Below, piece after piece: positions 1 through 7,900 of a stretch of DNA of 64,000 nt. The DNA comes from Saccharopolyspora endophytica (GTDB lineage: Bacteria; Actinomycetota; Actinomycetes; Mycobacteriales; Pseudonocardiaceae). A program made the translations under genes and the position numbers. How positions within the stretch are numbered: the first letter of the stretch is position 1; every line of letters starts with the position of its first letter. The notes under the pieces were generated by a model. That model worked only from the letters and a program-made list of their open reading frames with translations, was not told the origin of the DNA and made no database searches. The stretch covers positions 124,001 through 188,000 of the forward strand of contig NZ_JAGPXE010000008.1 of NCBI RefSeq assembly GCF_018070075.1, written 5' to 3'.

Positions 1-254
1 TCGCCGACATCGGCCTGAAGGGCCAGATGGTCCCGGACGCCGACGGCAACCAGGTCGAGGGCTTCCAGGTGCACCTGGGCGGTGGCTTGGCCATCGACAC
101 CGGGTTCGGCCGGAAGATCCGCGGCCACAAGGTCATCTCCACCGAGGTCGGCCCCTACGTGGAACGGCTCGTGCGCAACTACCTCGACCAGCGCGACGAG
201 GGCGAGCGGTTCGCGCAGTGGGTGGCCCGCGCCGAGGAAGACGACCTCAAATGA
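1..254 (+). CDS. Sulfite/nitrite reductase (ferredoxin), C-terminal end, 5' partial
   Basis: Only the last 83 codons are in the window, read from base 3 to the TGA at 252-254. The residues around GGGLAIDTGFGRKIRGHKV and the Tyr-Val-x-Arg-Leu helix that follows match the C-terminal lobe of siroheme/4Fe-4S assimilatory sulfite reductases (NirA/SirA type), which reduce sulfite to sulfide using ferredoxin electrons in the cytosol. The catalytic core and the siroheme-binding cysteines lie upstream of the window, so sulfite versus nitrite specificity cannot be read here. The sulfur genes that follow in one operon favour sulfite reductase. The stop overlaps the next start (ATGA). Confidence 0.8.
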   Translation, partial: ADIGLKGQMVPDADGNQVEGFQVHLGGGLAIDTGFGRKIRGHKVISTEVGPYVERLVRNYLDQRDEGERFAQWVARAEEDDLK

Positions 255-406
255 GCGAGCGGGCGGTGCCGCAGTGCTGCCCGTACTGCGGCGACGAGGA
301 CCTCACCCCGGAGGAAGAGCCCGCCGGGGCCTGGAAGTGCCATGCCTGCCGACGGGTCTTCACCGTCCGGCTGGTCGGGTTGGCTCTGGGAGGGAACGGA
401 GACTGA
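251..406 (+). CDS. Small zinc-ribbon protein of the sulfur operon
   Basis: A 51-residue protein starting at ATG 251, inside the stop of the sulfite reductase gene (ATGA overlap); its own stop overlaps the cysH start in the same way. It carries two Cys pairs, CPYC near residue 11 and CHAC near residue 41, the pattern of a rubredoxin-like zinc ribbon that binds one metal ion. Tight translational coupling on both sides suggests it serves sulfite reductase or APS reductase, perhaps as an electron or metal-handling accessory. Small Cys-rich ORFs at this position are common in actinobacterial sulfate operons, but I know of no proven function. Confidence 0.75.
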   Translation: MSERAVPQCCPYCGDEDLTPEEEPAGAWKCHACRRVFTVRLVGLALGGNGD

Positions 407-1134
407 TGACCGCCGACACCACCACGCAGATCGGATCGCGACGCAGCGACGAGGAGCTCAAGGCGCTGGTCGACAAGGCCGCGCCGGAGCTGGCCGACGC
501 CACTGCCGAGGAGGCGCTGCGCTGGGCCGCCGAGAACTTCGGCGACGGCAAGCTGATCGTGGCCTCCAACATGCAGGACGCGGTGCTGGTCGACCTGGCC
601 GCCAAGGCCATGCCCGGCGTGGAGATCCTGTTCCTGGAGACCGGCTACCACTTCGCCGAGACCATCGGCACGCGCGACGCGGTCGAGCAGGTCTACGACG
701 TGAAGATGGTCAACGCGCTCCCCGAGCAGACCGTCGCGGAGCAGGACCAGGCCGAGGGCCCGCGCCTGTACGAGCGCGACGCGCAGCGCTGCTGCTTCCT
801 GCGCAAGGTCGTTCCGCTGCGCAACACGCTGTCCCGCTACGAGGCGTGGGTGACCGGAGTGCGCCGGGTGGAGGCGCCGACCCGCGCCAACACCCCGATC
901 CTGACCTGGGACGACCGCAACGGGTTGGTGAAGGTCAACCCGCTGGCGGCGTGGTCCGACGAGGAGATGCAGCGCTACATCGACGACAACGGCGTGCTGG
1001 TCAACCCGCTGGTTCCCGCGGGATATCCGTCCATCGGATGCCAGCCCTGCACCGCCAAGCCGCAGCCGGGAGCGGACCCGCGCAGCGGGCGCTGGGCGGG
1101 CAGCTCCAAGACCGAATGCGGATTGCACGGCTGA
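406..1134 (+). CDS. cysH: Adenylyl-sulfate (APS) reductase
   Basis: 242 residues. Reduces APS (or PAPS) to sulfite with thioredoxin. The N-terminal half has the PAPS-reductase/adenine nucleotide alpha-hydrolase fold (LIVASNMQDAVLVDL, then FLETGYHF). Two cysteine motifs are visible: CCFLRK near residue 129 and CQPC near residue 213. They are the ligands of the 4Fe-4S cluster that marks the APS-using class, as opposed to cluster-free enteric PAPS reductases. The C-terminal ECGLHG holds the redox-active cysteine. The start at 406 is set by the ATGA overlap with the zinc-ribbon gene. No APS kinase (cysC) is visible nearby, which fits direct use of APS. Confidence 0.95.
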   Translation: MTADTTTQIGSRRSDEELKALVDKAAPELADATAEEALRWAAENFGDGKLIVASNMQDAVLVDLAAKAMPGVEILFLETGYHFAETIGTRDAVEQVYDVKMVNALPEQTVAEQDQAEGPRLYERDAQRCCFLRKVVPLRNTLSRYEAWVTGVRRVEAPTRANTPILTWDDRNGLVKVNPLAAWSDEEMQRYIDDNGVLVNPLVPAGYPSIGCQPCTAKPQPGADPRSGRWAGSSKTECGLHG

Positions 1135-1200
1135 GTTCTCAGCGCACACGAGCACGACTTCGATCCGGGTGCGGGTGTCCCGGGAGACGACGGAGGGGAA

Positions 1201-2127
1201 ATGACCACAGCAGACACCGAGGTGTCCGCGCCGCCGCAGGTGGACAACCTGGCCGCGCTGGAGTCCGAGGCGATCCACATCTTCCGCGAGGTGGCCGGTG
1301 AGTTCGACCGGCCGGTGATCCTGTTCTCCGGTGGCAAGGACTCCACGGTGCTGGTGCACCTGGCGATCAAGGCGTTCTGGCCCGCGCCGGTGCCCTTCTC
1401 GCTGCTGCACGTCGACACCGGGCACAACTTCCCGGAGGTGCTGGACTTCCGCGACGACATCGTCGAGAAGCACCAGCTGCGCCTGGTGGTGGCCAAGGTG
1501 CAGGACTACATCGACGACGGTCGGCTGGCCGAGCGCGCCGACGGCACCCGCAACCCGCTGCAGACCCAGCCGCTGCTCGACGCCATCGGCGACAACAAGT
1601 TCGACGCCGTCTTCGGCGGCGGTCGCCGCGACGAGGAGCGCGCCCGCGCCAAGGAGCGCATCTTCAGCCTGCGCAACGCCTTCGGCCAGTGGGACCCGCG
1701 CCGGCAGCGCCCGGAGCTGTGGAACCTCTACAACGGGCGGCACCGCCCGGGTGAGCACGTGCGCGTGTTCCCGCTGTCGAACTGGACCGAGCTCGACATC
1801 TGGCGCTACATCCAGCGGGAGAAGATCGAGCTGCCGGAGATCTACTACGCGCACCGCCGCGAGGTCTACCTGCGCGACGGCATGTGGCTGACCTCCGGCC
1901 CGTGGGGCGGTCCGCGCGACGGCGAGAACCCGGAGTCCAAGACGGTGCGCTACCGCACGGTCGGCGACGGTTCCTGCACCGGCGCGGTCGAGTCCGAGGC
2001 GTACACGGTGGACGACGTCATCGCCGAGGTCGCGGCGTCGCGCCTCACTGAGCGAGGCGCCACCCGAGCCGACGACAGGATCAGCGAAGCCGCCATGGAA
2101 GACCGCAAGCGCGAAGGCTACTTCTGA
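1201..2127 (+). CDS. cysD: Sulfate adenylyltransferase subunit 2
   Basis: 308 residues, normal for CysD. This subunit makes APS from ATP and sulfate and works as a heterodimer with the GTPase CysN. The PP-loop pyrophosphatase motif LFSGGKDSTVL lies near residue 41, and the family block FGGGRRDEERARAKERIFSLR near residues 139-159. The C-terminal half has the usual LSNWTELDIWRYI and the Arg/Lys-rich end. The ATG at 1201 has a clear ribosome site (GGAGGGGAA) immediately upstream. It sits 66 nt after cysH and 55 nt before cysN, so it is part of the same sulfate assimilation operon. Confidence 0.96.
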   Translation: MTTADTEVSAPPQVDNLAALESEAIHIFREVAGEFDRPVILFSGGKDSTVLVHLAIKAFWPAPVPFSLLHVDTGHNFPEVLDFRDDIVEKHQLRLVVAKVQDYIDDGRLAERADGTRNPLQTQPLLDAIGDNKFDAVFGGGRRDEERARAKERIFSLRNAFGQWDPRRQRPELWNLYNGRHRPGEHVRVFPLSNWTELDIWRYIQREKIELPEIYYAHRREVYLRDGMWLTSGPWGGPRDGENPESKTVRYRTVGDGSCTGAVESEAYTVDDVIAEVAASRLTERGATRADDRISEAAMEDRKREGYF

Positions 2128-2182
2128 TCCCGCCCGTTCTCCGTTCTCCTTCCCACTGCCACCAGGAATGGGTTTCCAGACG

Positions 2183-3526
2183 ATGACCGAGACCACGACT
2201 CGCACCGCGCCGGACAGCGGCACCGAGGTGACGCTGCCGGTGAACACCGATCTGCTGCGGCTGGCCACCGCGGGCTCCGTCGACGACGGCAAGTCCACGC
2301 TGGTGGGTCGGCTGCTGCACGACACCAAGTCGGTGCTGGCCGACCAGCTCGACGCGGTGCACCGGGCCAGCGCGGACCGCGGCCTGGCCACCCCTGACCT
2401 GTCGCTGCTGGTCGACGGCCTGCGCGCGGAGCGCGAGCAGGGCATCACCATCGACGTGGCCTACCGCTACTTCGCCACGCCGAAGCGCACCTTCGTGCTG
2501 GCCGACACGCCCGGTCACGTGCAGTACACCCGCAACACCGTGACCGGTGCCTCGACCGCCCAGCTGGCGGTGCTGCTGGTCGACGCCCGCAACGGCGTCG
2601 TCGAGCAGACCCGGCGGCACGCGGCGGTTCTGGCGCTGCTGGGCGTGCCGCAGCTGGTGCTGGCCGTGAACAAGATCGACATGGTGGACTTCGACGAGGC
2701 GACCTTCACCCGCATCGCCGAGGAGTTCGCCACCCACGCCAGGGCTCTCGGCTACGCCGACGACGCCGTGGTGACCATCCCGGTGTCGGCGCTGCTCGGC
2801 GACAACGTGGTGGAGCGCTCGGAGAACACGCCCTGGTACTCCGGCCCGTCGCTGCTGGAGCACCTGGAGAGCGTGCCGGTCGCGCCGGACCCGCACGACG
2901 TGCCGTTCCGGATGCCGGTGCAGTACGTGATCCGGCCGCGCACCGCCGAGCACCCGGACTACCGCGGCTACGCGGGCCAGGTCGGCGCCGGTGTGGTGCG
3001 GGCCGGGGACGACGTCGTCGTGCTGCCCGCCGGCGTGCGCACCAAGGTGTCCAAGGTGGACACCGCCGACGGCGAGCGCGCCGAGGCCGCGGCAGGTCAC
3101 TCGGTGACGCTGCTGCTGGAGGACGACGTCGACATCTCGCGCGGTGACCTGATCGCCGCGGCGGACACCGCTCCCCGGCTGACCGACGAGCTCGACGCCA
3201 CGGTGTGCTGGCTGGCGGAGAAGACGTTGAACCCGGGCGCGAAGGTGCTCGTCAAGCACGGTGCCCGCACCGTGCAGGCGATGGTCACCGAGCTGTCGGC
3301 GCGCTTCGACGAGCAGCAGCTGACCAGCGTCGCCGCTCCGGACTCGTTGCAGCTCAACGAGATCGGCCGGGTGCAGCTGCGCACCGCCGAACCGCTGCCG
3401 GTCGACGACTACGCCGACAGCCGCCGCAACGGCTCCTTCCTGGTCATCGACCCGGCCGACGGCACCACCCTGGCCGCGGGCCTGATCGGTGTGCCGCTGG
3501 CCCCGTTCGCCGAAGCGTCGCGATGA
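2183..3526 (+). CDS. cysN: Sulfate adenylyltransferase subunit 1 (GTPase)
   Basis: 447 residues from ATG 2183. An in-frame ATG at 2168 would add five residues, but its AGGA is only one base away, so I prefer 2183. GTP hydrolysis by CysN drives APS formation by CysD. EF-Tu-like GTPase motifs are all present: P-loop GSVDDGKST, DTPGH, NKID, then two beta-barrel domains. Length ends after the barrels, so there is no fused APS kinase domain as found in CysNC of mycobacteria. The stop overlaps the ATG of the chelatase gene (ATGA). Confidence 0.95.
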   Translation: MTETTTRTAPDSGTEVTLPVNTDLLRLATAGSVDDGKSTLVGRLLHDTKSVLADQLDAVHRASADRGLATPDLSLLVDGLRAEREQGITIDVAYRYFATPKRTFVLADTPGHVQYTRNTVTGASTAQLAVLLVDARNGVVEQTRRHAAVLALLGVPQLVLAVNKIDMVDFDEATFTRIAEEFATHARALGYADDAVVTIPVSALLGDNVVERSENTPWYSGPSLLEHLESVPVAPDPHDVPFRMPVQYVIRPRTAEHPDYRGYAGQVGAGVVRAGDDVVVLPAGVRTKVSKVDTADGERAEAAAGHSVTLLLEDDVDISRGDLIAAADTAPRLTDELDATVCWLAEKTLNPGAKVLVKHGARTVQAMVTELSARFDEQQLTSVAAPDSLQLNEIGRVQLRTAEPLPVDDYADSRRNGSFLVIDPADGTTLAAGLIGVPLAPFAEASR

Positions 3527-4278
3527 CCTCCGCGCCGCTGGTCGCCGTCGCGCACGGCAGCCGGGATCCGCGCTCAGCCGCGACGATCCACCGGCTGCTG
3601 GGCGTGGTGCGCGCGCTGCGGCCGGAGCTGGACGTGCGCGTGGCGTTCCTGGACCTGTCCCAGCCGCTGCTGGGCGACGTCCTGGACGCCGTGCGCGCCG
3701 ACGGGCACCGGGAGGCCGTGGTCGTGCCGCTGCTGCTCGGCCACGCCTTCCACGCCCGCGTCGACGTGCCCGCCGCCGTCGCCGACGCGCAGCAGCGGCA
3801 TCCGGACCTCCGGGTGCGCATCGGCGACGTGCTGGGTCCGGACCCGCGGCTGGACGCCGCCGCGTGGCGCCGGCTGCTGGCGGCGGGTGCCGATCCCGAC
3901 GATCCGGAGCTCGGCGTGCTGCTGGCGGGCGCGGGATCGTCGCACGCACCGGCCAACCGCCTGGTCGCCGACGTCGCGGCCCGCTGGCAGTCCCGCACCT
4001 CCTGGGCCGGAACGGTCGCGACCTTCGCGGCCGCGGCGGCCCCGGACGTCCCGGCCGCCATCGAACTGCTGCGCGCCCGGGGTGCGCGGCGGTTCGCGGT
4101 CGGGTCCTGGTTCCTGGCGCCGGGGCTGCTCCCGGACCGCATCGTCGAGCTGACCCAGGCCCGTGCTGACGCTCCGCTGATCGCGGGTCCGATGGCCGAC
4201 GATCCGGGCGTGGCCGATCTCGTCCTGCACCGCTACGATCTCGCCACCGTCGACGCGCCGCTGCCCGTCCTGGCGTGA
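3523..4278 (+). CDS. Sirohydrochlorin chelatase (CbiX/SirB family)
   Basis: 251 residues. Class II chelatase inserting iron (or cobalt) into sirohydrochlorin to make siroheme, the cofactor of the sulfite reductase at the start of this operon. The N-terminal repeat carries the two metal-handling histidines, VAVAHGSRDPRS near residue 9 and LLLGHAFHARVDVP near residue 68. The second half is a degenerate copy (AGAGSSHAPANR), as in long bacterial CbiX proteins. The start codon lies inside the cysN stop, so it is translationally coupled. Position strongly suggests the ferrochelatase role, but cobalt chelation cannot be excluded from sequence. Confidence 0.88.
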   Translation: MTSAPLVAVAHGSRDPRSAATIHRLLGVVRALRPELDVRVAFLDLSQPLLGDVLDAVRADGHREAVVVPLLLGHAFHARVDVPAAVADAQQRHPDLRVRIGDVLGPDPRLDAAAWRRLLAAGADPDDPELGVLLAGAGSSHAPANRLVADVAARWQSRTSWAGTVATFAAAAAPDVPAAIELLRARGARRFAVGSWFLAPGLLPDRIVELTQARADAPLIAGPMADDPGVADLVLHRYDLATVDAPLPVLA

Positions 4279-4299
4279 GAGTGGGCGACTCGTCTCACG
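4274..4299 (+). terminator. Short hairpin at the end of the sulfate operon
   Basis: A 7-bp inverted repeat, CGTGAGA and TCTCACG, separated by 12 nt and overlapping the chelatase stop codon. There is no T-run after it. It may be a weak terminator or an mRNA 3'-end stabiliser. Confidence 0.3.
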
Positions 4300-4410
4300 C
4301 GCAACGGTTTGGCGAGAATTCGCCAAGTGGCTTCGCCCTCGCACCCTCATCTGCATGATGTGATCTGTGCCGTTCACGCCAGGGTTGCGCGCGCAGGAGG
4401 TCGCTCCGCG

Positions 4411-4635
4411 ATGACGTCGATCCCGCACCTGATCGCGCGGGTGCGCCCTGAGTTCGCGCGCAGCGAGCAGGACAAGTCCTGCCACTTCTTCCCGCTCCCG
4501 AGCGGTGGTCCGCTGCCCGAGACCCTGCGCGCATACTGCGGTTTCAGCATCGCCCCCGGTCAGGCCGAAGCGCTGGACGGGCCCGCGGGGATGCCGTGCC
4601 TGGGCTGCTTGATGGCCGCAGCGCTGTCCGACTGA
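4411..4635 (+). CDS. Small Cys-rich hypothetical protein
   Basis: 74 residues. I chose ATG 4411 because AGGAGG ends 10 nt upstream; a longer in-frame ATG at 4309 lacks a ribosome site. Residues include a Cys-His pair (SCHFFPL), then YCGFS and a C-terminal MPCLGCL, so four Cys and one His could make one zinc site. There is no signal peptide or membrane segment. I do not recognise a named family. Similar short proteins ending in a Cys-x-x-Cys motif occur in Pseudonocardiales, function unknown. It lies alone between the sulfate operon and the DraG-domain operon, about 265 nt before the latter. Confidence 0.7.
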   Translation: MTSIPHLIARVRPEFARSEQDKSCHFFPLPSGGPLPETLRAYCGFSIAPGQAEALDGPAGMPCLGCLMAAALSD

Positions 4636-4701
4636 ACGCCCGGCTCCGTCCGGGTGAACCATTGCCGTCCCGGCCCACGTGTGATCCACCGGACCGCACC
4701 G

Positions 4702-4740
4702 CTGAGTTTCACTCAGAGTTGTTCTCTCAAAGACTACGAT
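4702..4740 (+). promoter_or_regulatory. Candidate operator/promoter of the DraG-domain operon
   Basis: The gap 4636-4900 has no gene. It holds a perfect 6-bp inverted repeat CTGAGT-TTC-ACTCAG at 4702-4716, directly followed by a second small repeat AGAG-N5-CTCT, and a TACGAT hexamer at 4735-4740 that could be a -10 box. A good -35 at normal spacing is not obvious. The transcription start is therefore a guess. Confidence 0.35.
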
Positions 4741-4900
4741 TCATCCCATGAGGTCATGAGAGAGTGCACAACGGCGCTTGAACGGGGAACCGGCAGCTCA
4801 CCGTGCATCGTTGACCCGTCAGGCCCACGCGATCGAGTGACCGTCGCTGTGGGGGCGATCAATGCAAGGCTGGACAGGGAGTCAGGGACAACAGGTCGAG

Positions 4901-7900
4901 ATGAACACGCAGCAGCCGAGTCGACCGGTCATCACACCGGCTATGCGGGAACAGGCCAAGAAGCAGCCCAACACCTGGCTGTACGTGGTCGACCCGATCT
5001 TCACCGACCCCAACGCCGAAGTGCCGCCGTGGGGTTTCATCGGCGGTTACCGCGTCGACGAGCAAGGTGAGATCACCGACGACTTCTCCCCCAACCCCAA
5101 CTACCGGCCCTCGCCCGTGGCGCTGCGGCTGCCCGCGCCGACCAACGACGTCGAGCGCGCGCTGCAGCTGACCACCACCGGGTACGCGCAGGGCCACTCC
5201 CTGCTCGCCGCGATGCTCGACTCCGAGCTGATCCTGTTCGCCCAGCCGCAGGGCAGCGGGCTGTTCACGATGGAGCACGAGTCGGGCCGCCGTCAGCTGC
5301 AGGTGTTCACCTCCGACGGCTTCCTGCCGCCGAACTGGACGACCTGGCAGCGCATGACCGGACGGCAGCTGGCGACCAACCAGCTCTCCGGCATCGACCT
5401 GCAGATCAACCCCACCAGTCCCGTCAAGGCCCGCATGCCCGGTGAGGACCTGGTCAAGATCGCCGCGTCGGTCCCGCCGAAGCCGGTGGGCGTGCCGATG
5501 TCGCCGCCGGTGGGCACGCCGATGCCTCCGGTTCCCGCGGCCGGCCCTGTCTCGCCGCCGGTGGGCACGCCGATGGCACCGCCCGCGGGCGCACCGGTCT
5601 CGCCGCCCGCCGGGATGCCGGTGTCCAACGCGGCTCCCGCGGTTCCGGTCGGTCCCGCGACCCCCATCGTTGCCCAGCAGCCCGCGGCTCCGGCGGACCC
5701 GGCCGAAACAGAGTTCGGCCGCCGGTTCCTGGGCTCGATGCTGGCCGGGGCGATCGGTGACGCGCTGGGCGCGCCGGTGGAGTTCTACCCGATCGACCAG
5801 ATCCGCAGCCGCTTCGGCGAGGACGGCGTCACCGAGTACGACCGCAGCGGCGAGCACCCGGGCGAGTTCACCGACGACACCCAGCTGACGCTGTTCACCC
5901 TCGAAGGGCTGATCCGCGCGCACAGCCTGGCCCGCAGCGGCGACTCCGCCGGTCCGCTGCCCGCCGTCCAGCTCGCCTACCAGCGCTGGCTGCACACCCA
6001 GGGCTACGCGTGGATGCGGTCGGCCGGGCCGTTCGCGGCCAAGCACCCCAAGGCCAACGGCTGGCTGATCGAGCAGTCCGACCTGTTCGCCGTGCGCTCG
6101 CCGAACAGCGGTTCCATCAGCGCCCTCCGCGAGTTCGCCTCGGTGGGCGCGCCCGGCACGTTCGAGCGGCCGATCAACGACTCCGACGACTGCGGTGGCG
6201 TGGTCCGCGCCGCCCCGGTCGCGCTCTGGTCGGACGACCCGCGCTCGGTCTTCGAGCTCGCCGCCGCCACCGCCGCGCTGACCCACTCCCAGCCCAACGC
6301 CCACCTGCCCGCCGGTGTGCTGGCGGTGCTGGTGCACCGGCTGCTGCGCGAGGAATCGCTGACCTCGGCGCTCGAGCAGGCCCGCGAGCTGCTGGCCGCC
6401 TACCGCGATCACGAGGACACCGACCGCGCGCTGCAGGCCGCCGAGGAGCTCGCCGAGAAGGGCAAACCCACTCCCGAGCAGCTCAAGGACGCCCTCGGCA
6501 GCGGCTGGGCCGGGCACGAGGCGCTGGCCATCGCGGTGTGCGCGGCGCTGTGCACCGACACCATCGCCGACGCCCTGATGCTGGCGATCAACCACTCCGG
6601 CGACAGCGATTCGACGGCCGCGATCTGCGGCAACATCGTCGGCGCCCGCAACGGCGCCGCCGCGCTGCCCGGCGTGTGGCTGCGCGACCTGCGGCAGCGC
6701 GAGGTCGTGGAGTCGCTGGCCAAGGACGGACTGCTGGAGTTCCGCGGCACCCCGCCCGCCGGCGACGCGTGGGCCAAGCGCTACCCGGCCTCCGGTGACG
6801 TCTCCGACCTGGACTTCGCCTCGTCGCTGCCCCGCGCGGAAACCCCGGCGGAAACCCCGGTGGAGACCGAGGACGCGCCGGCGGAGACCGACGAGGCGGA
6901 GCACACCGCGCCCGAGCCGGAGGTGGAGCCCGAGCCGGAGGTGGCCGCACCGCAGGTCGCATCCGTCGTCTCCCCACCGGAATCGGCCGCGCCGCCACCT
7001 CCGTCCTCCCCCGAAGACCTGCGCACGCAGCGGATCCTCGGGATGTTGCTGGGCGCCGCCGCCGGTGACGCGCTCGGCTTCCCCATCGAGGCCGACTCGC
7101 TGGCCGAGATCCGCGCGAAGTACGGCGACTCCGGGCTCATCGACTACGTCGACGGACACCACCCGGCCGGGTCGATCAGCGACGAGACCCAGCTGACCGC
7201 GTTCACCGCCGAAGGACTCATCCGCGCCTCGACCGCGCGCCGCCAGAACGGCTCCGCCGACCCGACGACCCACGTTCAGCAGGCGTACCAGCGCTGGCTG
7301 CACACCCAGGGCGTCGAGTGGGCCGAGGCCGGGGGCAGCGCGGAGGAGCCGGACGGCTGGCTGGTCGACCAGCGCGAGCTGTTCGACCGCCGCGTCCGCG
7401 GCATGACCACGATGCAGGCGCTGCGCGGCTTCGCCGGCGGCAACGAGCCCGGTTCGCTGGACAAGCCGCCGAACGACGCGGCCGACTGGGGCGCGGTGAT
7501 GCGCGCGGCTCCGGCGGCCCTGTGGTCGGACGACCCGTCCGAGGCGTTCCGCACCGGGGCCCGCACCGCTCTGCTCACCCACGGCCACGCCAGCGCCTAC
7601 CTGCCCGCCGGGTCGCTCGCCCTGCTGGTGCACCAGCTGCTGGCCGACCGCTCGCTGCCGCAGGCCGTGGACCGCACGCTCCTCGAACTGTCCGAATGGG
7701 ACGGTCACGAGGAGACGATCACCGCGCTGCGCAAGGCCGTCGAGCTGGCTGCGACCGGAACGCCGACGCCGGAGCAGATCGAGGAGGCCTTCGGCACCGC
7801 GCACTCCGGCGCCCAGGTGCTGGCCATAGCGGTGTGCGCGGCGCTGACCCACCCGGAGTCGTTCCCGGAGGCGCTGGTGCTGGCCGCCAACCACTCCGGC

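Noticed and set aside
247-2451. Long minus-strand open frames over cysH, cysD and cysN
   Set aside because: The opposite strand encodes complete, recognisable enzymes; the frames are shadows without motifs or ribosome sites.
5480-5710. Repeated Pro-Val-Gly-Pro codons as a DNA satellite or CRISPR-like array
   Set aside because: The repeats are irregular, in frame and encode the proline-rich linker of the DraG protein.
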